From assembly GCA_018607135.1 (NCBI GenBank), contig JABBCA010000080.1, forward strand, positions 1-44,950: a DNA stretch of 44,950 nt. The letters run 5' to 3'. Source of the stretch: Opitutales bacterium (lineage in GTDB: Bacteria > Verrucomicrobiota > Verrucomicrobiia > Opitutales > Coraliomargaritaceae). The position numbers and the translations under genes were made by a program. The notes beneath the pieces were generated by a model. That model saw only the letters and a list, made by a program, of their open reading frames with translations. It made no database searches and was not told the DNA's origin. Of this stretch, positions 8,471 to 18,286 are shown in pieces (position 1 is the first letter of the stretch; every line of letters starts with the position of its first letter).

Positions 8471-8986
8471 ATGCAGCAGCACAGAGCACTCATACTTCGC
8501 GGTAACCGTTTTTTAGGTTCCTCCCTTGTCGATAAGGGGCTTCTTACTATGAACGACCTTGAGTCGGCCAATGAGAAGTTCATGGGGGCGATTCAACAGG
8601 GCGATATGAAGCACGCGTCGATACTGACTTCGCTGATTTATGACTTGAAAGTCCTCGATGAGAACAAGCTGATCGACTACATCGTTGAAGAGTATGAACT
8701 AGGCTTGATTGATTTAAGTTTCATCGAGTTGAAGAGCTTACGCCCGATGGAGGTGAATATCGATTTGTGTTGGGCGACCTCGACTGTGCCCTTTGATAAA
8801 ATTGAGGACACCTACATGATGGCGACCTGTTACTACATGAGTGCGCCTGTCATTAAATATTGGGAAGAGGCTTTGGACGGAAAGGTCATCTGGTATGCAA
8901 CCAGTTGCCAGTCCTTTACCCGGGCCTTGGAAAAAATTACTGACATCCACGACGCAGAAGATGCTGCAGAGGAAGACGAGGATTAA
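8471..8986 (+). CDS. Free-standing MshEN-like (GspE N-terminal) domain protein
   Basis: A 171-residue soluble protein with no signal peptide. Its first half carries FLGSSLVDKGLLTMNDLESA (about residues 14-33), which follows the LGxxLVxxGLLxxxxLxxA pattern of MshEN/T2SSE_N domains at the start of PilB/GspE ATPases. Its second half keeps the rest of that fold: ELGLIDLSFIEL, a DKIEDTYMMAT strand where PilB has its LxVAxxDP strand, and a closing TSCQSFTRALEKI helix. The tail is acidic. In MshE this domain binds cyclic di-GMP (family knowledge). Here the motif is partly kept, with the R displaced. It is the first gene of an operon with two response regulators and pilB, so a role in regulating the pilus ATPase is likely (inference). 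Confidence 0.65.
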   Translation: MQQHRALILRGNRFLGSSLVDKGLLTMNDLESANEKFMGAIQQGDMKHASILTSLIYDLKVLDENKLIDYIVEEYELGLIDLSFIELKSLRPMEVNIDLCWATSTVPFDKIEDTYMMATCYYMSAPVIKYWEEALDGKVIWYATSCQSFTRALEKITDIHDAEDAAEEDED

Positions 8987-9003
8987 TCCATTTCAGACGA
9001 TTC

Positions 9004-10305
9004 ATGGCTTACAGTGTTTTAATACTAGATGACGACTCAGACTTCAACAGTCTGCTGACTGATATCTTTGAGCAGGCGGACTATACGGTCACACCCATGG
9101 AGGATCCAGTGGAGGCTGTGGTCGTCTTTCGTGACAACCATTTCGACCTAGTGGTGACCGATCATAAAATGCCTCGCATGAGCGGTGCGGAATATATGAA
9201 AGTCATTAAGCAGATCAAACCCGAGGTTCCAGTCATAATGGTTTCCGGGTATCTCGAGAATGATACGATTCGCGAACTGATTAGCGATGGGGTCGGCGGT
9301 GTGTTTTTAAAGCCCTTGAATATCTTCTCGCTACTGGAGCGAACTGCTGAACTCATTGTCGAGGCAAAGAAATATCAAGACAATGGAGGTGAGCGAGCTT
9401 TGCTCAATGCGGGTGCCAAGCAGTCCACACTAAAGTTTCCTTTTCGTTCATTTCCATGTAAGGCCTCTGCCTCGATACGATTTGCAGAGCGTTTATATGC
9501 ACTGCGTAATTTTAAGTCGACACTGTCGCTCGTTGGGCCAAACGGTGCGAATTATCGAGCGATCTGTGATGACATACGCAGCTTTGATGCATCCTCAACA
9601 GAGAGCTTTATTTATCTCAGCCCAGAAAGCTTTGATGAGAGTCATGCAATCTCAGCAATCTTAAATGCTCAAAAGGCCAATGCGGATCAGGTAACCTGTG
9701 TTGTCTTGGGAGTGGAGAGTCTGTCTCTATCCCAGAAAAAACTAGCCGCACAATTGGCAAGATGTGAGGGTGTATTTGACAATGGTGACCTCGTATTGCG
9801 CACGATTTTTTGCGTGAGTGGCGACTTAGACGAGCTATTCGATGAGGGGCGCATTGATGAGAGCTTATACATTTTGATGGGAACTGCTGAGATTAAGGTG
9901 CCCAGTTTGAATGAGTGTAGTCATGATGTGCCAGTGTTGGCACAACAGCTTTTACTCAGTATATCAGCTGAACAGGGCCGCGAAGTGGTCCCCGAGCTGA
10001 GTCAGTCGGCGGCGGAAATGTTGCTCTCATATGATTTGGAACGTGACTACGATCAATTGCATTCCGCAATCCAGAGTATCGTCGTTGCGGGCGCCAAGGC
10101 TGAGTTGAGTGCTGATGTATTGAGAGGCGCGCTAGAGAATGCATGCTCAATGTCCCCGCATGCGGCTCTCGTTGCGTTTTTAGAGGCCCAGCGAGTGGAT
10201 TACGCCAAGGCGGTGTATGCCTTAAATCAAGGGGATCTAGCCAAAACTGCAGACTTTTTGCGAGCCGATACGAAGACTCTGGAGGAGATCGTGAAACAAG
10301 CCTAG
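9004..10305 (+). CDS. Response regulator with degenerate NtrC-type AAA+ and Fis-like output region
   Basis: A 433-residue protein. Residues 1-120 form a complete receiver domain: acidic pair D10/D11, phospho-acceptor D53 in VVTDHKMPRMSG, S81, and K103 in FLKPLN. Residues about 150-330 align by pattern with the sigma-54 activator AAA+ domain, but the Walker A glycines/lysine and the GAFTGA loop are absent. What remains is a block at about 279-319 (FDEGRIDESLYILMG, then VPSLNE and DVPVLAQQLL) resembling the sensor region FRxDLYYRL...PPLRER.EDI. The last 30 residues (VYALNQGDLAKTADFLRAD) resemble a Fis-type helix-turn-helix. ATP hydrolysis and sigma-54 activation are not expected. It starts 18 bases after the previous gene. 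Confidence 0.8.
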   Translation: MAYSVLILDDDSDFNSLLTDIFEQADYTVTPMEDPVEAVVVFRDNHFDLVVTDHKMPRMSGAEYMKVIKQIKPEVPVIMVSGYLENDTIRELISDGVGGVFLKPLNIFSLLERTAELIVEAKKYQDNGGERALLNAGAKQSTLKFPFRSFPCKASASIRFAERLYALRNFKSTLSLVGPNGANYRAICDDIRSFDASSTESFIYLSPESFDESHAISAILNAQKANADQVTCVVLGVESLSLSQKKLAAQLARCEGVFDNGDLVLRTIFCVSGDLDELFDEGRIDESLYILMGTAEIKVPSLNECSHDVPVLAQQLLLSISAEQGREVVPELSQSAAEMLLSYDLERDYDQLHSAIQSIVVAGAKAELSADVLRGALENACSMSPHAALVAFLEAQRVDYAKAVYALNQGDLAKTADFLRADTKTLEEIVKQA

Positions 10306-10331
10306 TGCTTCTAGATTAATGTATTTCAATT

Positions 10332-11618
10332 ATGGCTGGTAGAATTTTAGTTTTAGACGACGAGGAGAATTATGCAGAAATGCTGCAAGAGCTTCTTAAA
10401 GAGCACAACTACCGTGTGGACATGGCGACTCGCCCTGAGCGCGCGATCGATCTGTTAGAAGAAATTCCATACGACCTCGTCATCTCAGACTATAAGATGC
10501 CAGTCATGGACGGGGCGGACTTTTTGAAACGTTCTCGAGAGTTGTATCCTAACCTGCCGTTTATTTTAGTCTCTGGACTGATGAACACCCCCGAGTTAGT
10601 CAAAGTCGCAAACATGAGTGTGACTTTGGTGATGGAGAAGCCATTAAATACGGCTTATTTTCTAGAGCAAGTAGAGCGTTTTTCTGAGCCAATGAGCGAT
10701 GACGAGAAATCTTCTTCTGAAGAGGATGCAGAGGAAACGGATACGGAGCATTTACACCTTCCTGACGAGCCACGCTTTATTTCTGCCAAGTCTTTAACCT
10801 CTGTGAAATTCACCAAGGATCTATGGTCCCTAGCGCAAAAGAAGGATCATTGTTTTATTTGGGAACCCAACGGTGGAGAAGCTGAGCTTGCTTTGAAGGA
10901 TTTGTCGGCATGGCTTGGCAATGAAGACAAACCACTTCTTACCTATCAGTTCTCTAGTCTAGCCGACGGTGGAGTGATCAAAATTCAAGAGTTGTCTGAG
11001 GATCTTGAAAACAGCCATGTGGTGCTGTTACGTTTAAACAATGCTTCAGACATACCTGCTGCCAAAGAATTTGCGTGTTTGGTCGCAGAGGAGGCTTCGG
11101 ATCTTTTCTTGGCGTTTGTTCTTTCTTCAACGGAAATGCCAACCGATTTTTTAATTGCTTCAGATCGTCATGGATTGGTTCTGCCCGCATTGAATCTGCG
11201 GCCTAGTGACGTTGGGCATTATGCACTGCGGTTTTTACGTATCGCGACCGAACGCTTGAATGAATCAAAGGCTATGGAATTGTCGCAAGATGCGATTTAC
11301 GCATTGCTTGCCAAGAATTGGTCCAGCTGCCGTGAAATTCAAGATGTGATGACCGCTTTGGTCAATGAAAGTTCTGGTTCAGTGCTTACTGGCGAGCATG
11401 TCGCTAGGCACCTGCCATCTGTGGGAGTCGTTGATCCTGCTAAGCAACTCGGATCCTTGCTGACTCATTCTCAAGCAGAGTATTTGAGAACTGAATACGC
11501 AATGTCTGGACTGTCGGCCGAAGATTTTGCTCACCTGTATGACTTAGATGGTTCGATTCAGTCGCTAGATGATTTGATGGCTATGCCACTCGTTGATGCC
11601 AATATGGCCAAATTTTAA
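10332..11618 (+). CDS. Second response regulator with degenerate NtrC-type output region
   Basis: A 428-residue paralogue-like neighbour of the gene before it. The receiver is intact (D10/E11, D53 in VISDYKMPVMDG, S82-region SGLMN, K104-region MEKPLN). An acidic linker (about residues 120-148) follows. The rest keeps traces of an NtrC AAA+ domain without Walker A or GAFTGA: LPALNLRPSDVGHYALRFL (about 283-301) for the PxLRxRxxDI block, and LLAKNWSSCREIQDVMTAL (about 326-344) for the WPGNVREL block. The end (LSAEDFAHLYDL) may be a weak helix-turn-helix. It probably signals by protein contact, perhaps to PilB encoded 38 bases downstream (inference). Confidence 0.8.
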   Translation: MAGRILVLDDEENYAEMLQELLKEHNYRVDMATRPERAIDLLEEIPYDLVISDYKMPVMDGADFLKRSRELYPNLPFILVSGLMNTPELVKVANMSVTLVMEKPLNTAYFLEQVERFSEPMSDDEKSSSEEDAEETDTEHLHLPDEPRFISAKSLTSVKFTKDLWSLAQKKDHCFIWEPNGGEAELALKDLSAWLGNEDKPLLTYQFSSLADGGVIKIQELSEDLENSHVVLLRLNNASDIPAAKEFACLVAEEASDLFLAFVLSSTEMPTDFLIASDRHGLVLPALNLRPSDVGHYALRFLRIATERLNESKAMELSQDAIYALLAKNWSSCREIQDVMTALVNESSGSVLTGEHVARHLPSVGVVDPAKQLGSLLTHSQAEYLRTEYAMSGLSAEDFAHLYDLDGSIQSLDDLMAMPLVDANMAKF

Positions 11619-11656
11619 GTGTAGACTTTGATTGCCCTCTTTAACTAATTTTTCTT

Positions 11657-13435
11657 ATGGCTTTAGCTAGAATACAAACTTCGATCGTGAAAAACCTGCT
11701 CGATATGGGGCACCTTTCCGATGAGCAGTTTAAAGTGATTACTAGCACTGATGAAGACATGTCGGGGCAGGCCGTGGAGTCATTGCTCGCCGATAGCTAT
11801 AAAATTACTCAATTTCAGTTGTTAGTGGCTAAGGGGAGGGCCTTTGATTTATCGCCGATCAATATTCGCAGCTGCATGGTCAACGAGATGACCTACGCGA
11901 AGTTGGAAAAAGATTTTTGCATCGAGAATAAGGTCTTACCACTCGGGTTTTGTGGAGATTTTTTGATTGTCGCAGTAAGCAATCCGTTTGACCTACGGGT
12001 GACTACTAAAATCCAAGAGATCTCAGGGATGCGCGTCTCTGTCCTCCTTGGTTTGGAGCAGCAAATCGATAAGGTGCTAGACAGTCAGGTAGACAAATAT
12101 CAGTCCGAAGGCTTCGGGGATGTTGTCGAAGCTCTTGGCGAAGAATATGAGGATACGGATGACTTAGAGGATGAATTTGGAGACGAGGAATCTGCGCCGA
12201 TCATTAAGTTGGCAAACCGTATCGTTGAAGAGGCTTACTATGCTGGTGGAAGTGATATCCACATTGAACCTTTTGAAAAAGAAACACGTGTGCGTGTGCG
12301 TGTGGACGGCATTCTCGCGAATACTTTATCGATACCTCCTGCAGCTTCGAATGCCTTGCTAGCACGCCTCAAAGTGATGGCTCAATTGGACATTGCGGAA
12401 AGACGGTTGCCCCAGGACGGGAGAATTGTTTACAAGCAGTTTAATAAAAAAGGCATTGATGTTGATTTACGTGTTTCTTCTGCGCCATTGAATCATGGCG
12501 AAGGCATGGTGATGCGTATCTTGGACAAGCAAAAGAGCACCTTGCCGCTTCCAGCACTGGGTTTTTCGGATCGTAATTTGGGTCTGTATCGAGATCTGAT
12601 TCAGCGTCCATACGGAATGATTTTACATTGTGGGCCGACGGGTTCGGGTAAGTCCATGACCTTGTATTCTGCATTGAACGAAATCAATACGCCTGACCTT
12701 TGTATTCGCACCGCGGAAGATCCGATCGAGTATACTTTACCTGGATTATTGCAAATGCAGATGCAGCGTAAAATTGGGCTTACTTTCGCTAATGCGCTTC
12801 GATCGTTCCTGCGTCAGGACCCCGATGTAATTCTGGTTGGGGAAATTCGGGATAAGGAAACTGCTGGCATTGCTGTCGAAGCCGCGCTCACTGGGCACTT
12901 GTTATTCAGCACCTTGCACACCAATGACGCACCAACAACGATCTCTCGGTTGACTGAGATGGGAATTGAGCCGTTTATGATTTCAGCATCTTTGATCTGT
13001 GTTTGCGCTCAGCGCTTGATGCGCCGTGTTTGTAAATCTTGTGGCTCTGCGTATCGACCAGAAGGAAATGAGGCACAAATTATCAACAAGGCATTGACTT
13101 GGACTGGTAAAATTCAACAGGCCAACATGGATGGTTGTCCGAGCTGTGGGGGTAAGGGTTACAAGGGGCGAATCGGCATCCATGAACTCATGGCAACCAG
13201 CGAGGAGCTGATCAAGGCAATCAACGCGGGTGAAGAGGCTGCCGTGCTCAAGCGCATCGCGATGCGCAATGGTATGATGACTTTGCACCAAGACAGTATG
13301 CTTAAAGTTAAAGAGGGACTCACTACGATGGCTGAATCGATTGCGACGGTTCCACCCGATATGGAACAATATGAGGTCGACCACAATGTTCTGGTGCCCA
13401 AGAAGAAAAAAATTAAGCCAGTGCCTGAGTCTTAA
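11657..13435 (+). CDS. pilB: Type IV pilus / type II secretion assembly ATPase (PilB/GspE)
   Basis: A 592-residue hexameric motor ATPase driving pilus or pseudopilus polymerisation at the inner membrane. An N-terminal MshEN-like region (about residues 1-150) is followed by an acidic linker and the secretion ATPase core. The core has Walker A GPTGSGKS (326-333), the Asp box RTAEDPIEY, Walker [15 protein letters not shown] and the His box [13 protein letters not shown]. The zinc-binding cysteines C459/C462 and C494/C497 form the expected two CxxC pairs. It is the last gene of the MshEN-regulator-regulator operon. Its stop overlaps the convergent cutA stop by 4 bases. PilB and GspE cannot be separated here because no other pilus or secretion gene is in the window. 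Confidence 0.95.
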   Translation: MALARIQTSIVKNLLDMGHLSDEQFKVITSTDEDMSGQAVESLLADSYKITQFQLLVAKGRAFDLSPINIRSCMVNEMTYAKLEKDFCIENKVLPLGFCGDFLIVAVSNPFDLRVTTKIQEISGMRVSVLLGLEQQIDKVLDSQVDKYQSEGFGDVVEALGEEYEDTDDLEDEFGDEESAPIIKLANRIVEEAYYAGGSDIHIEPFEKETRVRVRVDGILANTLSIPPAASNALLARLKVMAQLDIAERRLPQDGRIVYKQFNKKGIDVDLRVSSAPLNHGEGMVMRILDKQKSTLPLPALGFSDRNLGLYRDLIQRPYGMILHCGPTGSGKSMTLYSALNEINTPDLCIRTAEDPIEYTLPGLLQMQMQRKIGLTFANALRSFLRQDPDVILVGEIRDKETAGIAVEAALTGHLLFSTLHTNDAPTTISRLTEMGIEPFMISASLICVCAQRLMRRVCKSCGSAYRPEGNEAQIINKALTWTGKIQQANMDGCPSCGGKGYKGRIGIHELMATSEELIKAINAGEEAAVLKRIAMRNGMMTLHQDSMLKVKEGLTTMAESIATVPPDMEQYEVDHNVLVPKKKKIKPVPES

Positions 13436-13743
13436 ACTTCTAAGGCCCACTTGAGGTAATCTGGGCTGCTGAAGTTTGCTTTTACAGTCACCCACTCAGG
13501 GATTTCATATGGGTGTCGCGTAGCCATGTAGTCGTTGAGTGACTGCTGCTTGGATTCACCAAATTTGATGCACAGTCGCCATTCTGCGTCTTTATGTGTC
13601 TCATTTTTATAGCGATATACGGATGCTATTTGATGGATTTGCACGCAGGCAGCAAGTCTTTGATCGATTAAGTCGTTCGCGATGCGTTCCGCTTCAGCTT
13701 CGTTGCCTACCGTTGTCCAACCGATATATAGAAACTCTGACAT
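13432..13743 (-). CDS. cutA: Divalent-cation tolerance protein CutA
   Basis: A 103-residue protein of the CutA1 family, small trimeric proteins resembling PII and linked to copper tolerance. The family pattern is clear: [21 protein letters not shown], an E/K-containing middle strand (EWRLCIKF), then [14 protein letters not shown] and YLKWALEV. Length is typical. The conserved W of the usual SxYxWxG motif is replaced (SVYRYKNE). Start ATG at 13743. The end overlaps pilB by 4 bases in convergent orientation. Confidence 0.93.
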   Translation of the reverse strand: MSEFLYIGWTTVGNEAEAERIANDLIDQRLAACVQIHQIASVYRYKNETHKDAEWRLCIKFGESKQQSLNDYMATRHPYEIPEWVTVKANFSSPDYLKWALEV

Positions 13744-13990
13744 GCTAGCAGTGTAGCAGTTTTTTACTTGGGGTAAACCTGAATAGTGCGCACATGAAGC
13801 ATGTTATACGATGCCAAATCTCTGTTTGAGTTGGCGATTAAGTATAAGGCCCGTGCTTGAGCCTATAAAGAGTAGTCAGGAGACCTCCTCCTAGCTTTGG
13901 ATTTTAGGTTTGTTGTGGCGGAAATACGACTCGTCCGCCGTAGATCGAATTGGGAAAGTAGTTCTCAATTTCGCTACTCACGATAAAGCC

Positions 13991-14021
13991 AAAAAAAGCC
14001 CGGCGATTTAGGCCGGGCTTT
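13991..14021 (-). terminator. Rho-independent terminator of the malate dehydrogenase gene
   Basis: AAAGCCCGGC (13995-14004) and GCCGGGCTTT (14012-14021) form a perfect 10-bp GC-rich stem with a 7-base loop. On the minus strand the stem is followed by a run of T (complement of the A run 13991-13997), a classic intrinsic terminator 20 bases after the mdh stop. The rest of the gap up to cutA (13744-13990) shows no gene. Confidence 0.9.
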
Positions 14022-14041
14022 GGGTAAAACTTGGATCGGAG

Positions 14042-15025
14042 CTAGATCAGGTCTTTGACCGCTTCACGCTCTTCTTCGAGCTCTTTGACGGTCGCATCGA
14101 TCTTTGCGCGGCTGAAATCGTTGATTTCGATACCTTGCACCACTTCTAGCTTACCGCCTTTGACCCGACATGGAAGTGAGGTGATGAGGCCCGGAGTTGT
14201 GCCGTAGCTGCCATCAGAGCAAATGCACATGCTAAAGCTGTCACCCTCAGGGGTGTCGTTGATGAGTTTGCGAACGGAGTCGATCGCACCATTCGCTGCA
14301 GAAGCGGCGGATGACGCGCCACGCGCTGCGATGATTGCCGCACCACGTTTTTGCACGTCCGGAATGAAGGTGTCTTTAAGCCATGCCTCGTCGTCAATTA
14401 CTTCGGCGGCTGACTTACCCGCGATCTGAGCCGAGTAGAAATCAGGGTATTGTGTGGCGGAGTGGTTGCCCCAGATCGTCATGTTCGTCACCTCGGTTAC
14501 ATCAACACCTGCCTTTTGCGCGAGTTGTGTCTTGGCGCGATTTTCGTCGAGCATCGTCATCGCAAAGAACCGGTCGTTTGGAATGCCTTCTGCATTGTTC
14601 ATCGCGATCAGTGCATTGGTGTTACAGGGATTGCCGACAACCAGCACACGCACGTCGCTTGCTGCGTTGGCTGCGATTGCTTTACCTTGGCCAGTGAAGA
14701 CCTTGCCGTTGATGCCGAGTAGATCACCACGTTCCATTCCCGCTTTACGTGGGACAGAGCCGACGAGAAGCGCCCAGTTGACGTCCTTGAAACCTTCATT
14801 GAGGTCAGTCGTCGCAACGACGTCTTTCAAGAGTGGAAACGCACAATCATCAAGCTCCATCACCACACCCTTGAGTGCATCTAAAGCTGGTGGAATCTCG
14901 ATGAGATTGAGCGCTACTGGTTGATCAGGGCCGAATACAGCGCCTGAAGCGATGCGGAAGAGGAGGGCGTAGCCGATGTTTCCAGCTGCACCAGTGACTG
15001 CGACACGGATGGGTTGTTGACTCAT
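14042..15025 (-). CDS. mdh: Malate dehydrogenase (NAD-dependent, type 2)
   Basis: A 327-residue enzyme converting malate and oxaloacetate in the TCA cycle. It shows the Rossmann motif [13 protein letters not shown] (residues 9-21), the substrate-binding loop [15 protein letters not shown], the conserved [10 protein letters not shown] and [13 protein letters not shown] segments, and the catalytic His in [12 protein letters not shown]. These features place it in the malate dehydrogenase type 2 group (cytosolic or prokaryotic, 325-330 residues) and not lactate dehydrogenase. It is a single gene with its own terminator downstream and an AT-rich promoter region upstream (15026-15090). Confidence 0.96.
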   Translation of the reverse strand: MSQQPIRVAVTGAAGNIGYALLFRIASGAVFGPDQPVALNLIEIPPALDALKGVVMELDDCAFPLLKDVVATTDLNEGFKDVNWALLVGSVPRKAGMERGDLLGINGKVFTGQGKAIAANAASDVRVLVVGNPCNTNALIAMNNAEGIPNDRFFAMTMLDENRAKTQLAQKAGVDVTEVTNMTIWGNHSATQYPDFYSAQIAGKSAAEVIDDEAWLKDTFIPDVQKRGAAIIAARGASSAASAANGAIDSVRKLINDTPEGDSFSMCICSDGSYGTTPGLITSLPCRVKGGKLEVVQGIEINDFSRAKIDATVKELEEEREAVKDLI

Positions 15026-15091
15026 TGTATTATTTTTTAATTGGGTTCAGATAAGTAGAACTATAGTAGATAACTTATCGCTTATAAAGAA

Positions 15092-15123
15092 AAACTTATT
15101 AACTTTATCTTTTAAATAAGTTT
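15092..15123 (-). terminator. AT-rich hairpin after the DAHP synthase gene, probable terminator
   Basis: AAACTTATT (15092-15100) pairs with AATAAGTTT (15115-15123) around a 14-base AT-rich loop, 14 bases after the DAHP synthase stop on the minus strand. On that strand the stem runs into TTCTTT, so it can work as a weak terminator. The stretch 15045-15128 repeats the unit ACTTAT/ATAAGT about six times on both strands and also holds the promoter of mdh. Confidence 0.5.
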
Positions 15124-15137
15124 AACTTATGAAAAGC

Positions 15138-16193
<1,056 letters not shown>

Positions 16194-16344
16194 GGTAGGG
16201 CAGAGTTAAAGGAGCCGTAGGCAGGTAACAAGTCCTTATTCGTATTTAGGGGAATCTAAACAACATTGTCGCAAAATGAGATCAAGACTTGCCAAGGACA
16301 ATCTGGCTTGTTTTCTTCCGCGTTTGTCCAATGACACAACCTGC

Positions 16345-16427
<83 letters not shown>

Positions 16428-16452
16428 TTTGGTGGTTCAGGATGCTTGTAGA

Positions 16453-17277
16453 CTATTTAATCAGTCCGAAATGTTTGCAGCCTTCGAGCACACCACTGGT
16501 GGCTTCTTTGTTCGCAAGGTAAAGTTGCTCTGATAAATTTCGCTGTTGAAGCTTCGCTTGCACTTTTTCGACAAGACCTTCGCTGCTATTGGCGACGATG
16601 ATTGCCCGGAAGCCGCTGACGAGGGCGGCGTAGTCATTACCTGAGTCGCCTGAGTAAATCACTTCGTCGGGTAGGAAATCGGCGTGTGTGGCGAGCCACA
16701 GGAGTGCGTATGCTTTCGAGACATTTCGTGGGAGCACATCGATGAGTCCACAATTTTCAAAAGGATCGATGCTACCCATGCAATCGTAGGGCATGTCATC
16801 GTTCTGAAGTCTAGCTTCGATCGTGTCGACGAGCTTGTGCAGGACTTCAGATGTGCACTGATAGCTGACTTTGAAGCGTTGTTGATGGTCGGGTGGTTGT
16901 AGTTCTAAGCCGTCGATGTGGTTGAGGCAGGTTTCAACCTTTGCACGGTTTACGGTGCCTGTTGTTTGCGCAAGGTGATCTTCATAGGGTGTGTAGCGTT
17001 GGTAGCTGTCGCCACGATGTCTGAAGATTGCGCTGCCGACGTCGCATACGATCCATTCTGGAGTGGGCAGGGTGTAGTGTACGATCGCTTCGAGCACGGA
17101 TTCAAAATGCCTGCCGGTAGCATAGACCAAGTTGATTTCGCCGGATTGGTGATGTTTAAATAACTCAGCTAAAGCACTTACGTTTCCTGCGTTATTAGGT
17201 AATGGAATCAGTGTTCCGTCCAAGTCCGTAGCTAGGGTTTTGGCGGTAATTTTAGGTTGAGGGTTGAAATGATTCAT
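16453..17277 (-). CDS. Sucrose-6-phosphate phosphatase-like HAD hydrolase
   Basis: A 274-residue HAD-superfamily phosphatase of the sucrose-phosphatase (S6PP, Cof-like) group, which removes phosphate from sucrose-6-phosphate. Motif I is TDLDGTL (D18, D20), motif II is VYATGRH, and motif IV is [11 protein letters not shown] (D211, D215). It stands divergently, 85 bp from the fructokinase, sucrose-phosphate synthase and amylosucrase genes, which supports the sucrose assignment over a generic Cof phosphatase. The gene ends 25 bases after the convergent tRNA-Leu. Confidence 0.85.
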   Translation of the reverse strand: MNHFNPQPKITAKTLATDLDGTLIPLPNNAGNVSALAELFKHHQSGEINLVYATGRHFESVLEAIVHYTLPTPEWIVCDVGSAIFRHRGDSYQRYTPYEDHLAQTTGTVNRAKVETCLNHIDGLELQPPDHQQRFKVSYQCTSEVLHKLVDTIEARLQNDDMPYDCMGSIDPFENCGLIDVLPRNVSKAYALLWLATHADFLPDEVIYSGDSGNDYAALVSGFRAIIVANSSEGLVEKVQAKLQQRNLSEQLYLANKEATSGVLEGCKHFGLIK

Positions 17278-17362
17278 AGTTTAGCGTTATATAGTCGAGC
17301 AATAAGTTACAAATCTAGCAATGGGCAAATGATTCATCCCAATGTGACTCATACTAAAACGT
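17278..17362. promoter_or_regulatory. Divergent promoter region of the sucrose cluster
   Basis: This 85-base gap separates the phosphatase start (17277, minus) from the fructokinase start (17363, plus), so it must hold promoters for both directions. TGATTCAT at 17330-17337 and TGACTCAT at 17345-17352 are two near-identical 8-mers 15 bases apart. Another TGATTCAT at 17270 is the phosphatase start codon region and may be chance. They are candidate operator half-sites. No confident -10/-35 pair was found. Confidence 0.35.
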
Positions 17363-18286
17363 ATGCAGCAAACTATATCGAAAGCCAACCCTTCTGTTAA
17401 TCCAGTCTCGTCCGCAGTTGACGTTGCCGTGTATGGTGAAGTGCTTTACGATTGTTTCCCAGATGGCCGCCGTGTGCTTGGAGGCGCCCCGTTCAATGTA
17501 GCTTGGGGGCTCAAAGGTTTTGGGCATGATCCGCTATTTATGAGTGCTGTGGGGGACGATCCGGGCGGTCACAATATACGTGAAAAAATGTCGACGTGGG
17601 GTCTGTCGACTGATGGTCTGCAAACTCATGCCGACTACGCGACAGGCGAAGTGCAGGTAACGATTGAGAATGATGAGCCGTCGTATGAGATTTGCGAGCC
17701 GCGTGCCTGGGATTTCATTGATGACTCCGACGTGAGTGCAAGTAAGTTGATCTATCATGGATTGCTGGCTTTGCGTAATCCACACTCTAGAGCTTCGTTT
17801 CAGGCGTTGATGCGAAACTCTTCTGCAATGCGCTTCTTTGATGTGAATTTAAGGCCACCCTATTATGAATTGGGCTCGTTGCGCGCACAGATTGAAGGTG
17901 CGGACTGGCTTAAATTAAATATCGATGAGCTAGAGATTGTGCTCGGTGAGTCCTCTATCATTTTTGATAGGAGCGAAGCGTCTGTGGAGCGGTTGATCGC
18001 GCAGTTTGGTGTGAAAAATGTGCTACTGACTGGCGGTAGTCAGGGTGCGTTCATTTACGGCGAATACGGTAAGGCAATGTGCACACCTGCGCCGGTTCCA
18101 GATCCTTTGGTGGATACAGTTGGGGCGGGTGATTCTTTCTCGGCATTTACCATACATGGAATCGTATCACAGCTACCGGTCGAAGCCATTGTCCAGAATG
18201 CCAGCCATTTTGCCGCTAAAGTCTGCGGAATGCAGGGCGCGACGACTACGGACAAAACATTTTATTCTACTAGCAACAAGTCATGA
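17363..18286 (+). CDS. Fructokinase (PfkB family)
   Basis: A 307-residue sugar kinase of the PfkB/ribokinase family. The N-terminal signature is GGAPFNVAWGLKGFG (about residues 39-53) and the C-terminal ATP/catalytic signature is DTVGAGDSFSA (residues 251-261), with D257 as the catalytic base. FDVNLRPPYY is typical of fructokinases. It is expected to phosphorylate fructose released from sucrose by amylosucrase, encoded two genes on, which fits the cluster. The stop overlaps the next start by 4 bases (ATGA), so the two are translationally coupled. The substrate is inferred from family and context. Confidence 0.9.
   Translation: MQQTISKANPSVNPVSSAVDVAVYGEVLYDCFPDGRRVLGGAPFNVAWGLKGFGHDPLFMSAVGDDPGGHNIREKMSTWGLSTDGLQTHADYATGEVQVTIENDEPSYEICEPRAWDFIDDSDVSASKLIYHGLLALRNPHSRASFQALMRNSSAMRFFDVNLRPPYYELGSLRAQIEGADWLKLNIDELEIVLGESSIIFDRSEASVERLIAQFGVKNVLLTGGSQGAFIYGEYGKAMCTPAPVPDPLVDTVGAGDSFSAFTIHGIVSQLPVEAIVQNASHFAAKVCGMQGATTTDKTFYSTSNKS

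Noticed and set aside
12285-12306. GTGTGC tandem repeat in pilB
   Set aside because: It encodes the alternating RVRVRVDG strand conserved in secretion ATPases, and it is not a mobile or contingency repeat.
14454-14924. 156-residue plus-strand ORF opposite mdh
   Set aside because: It is the mirror of a strongly conserved malate dehydrogenase, and its S/A/T-rich translation matches no family.
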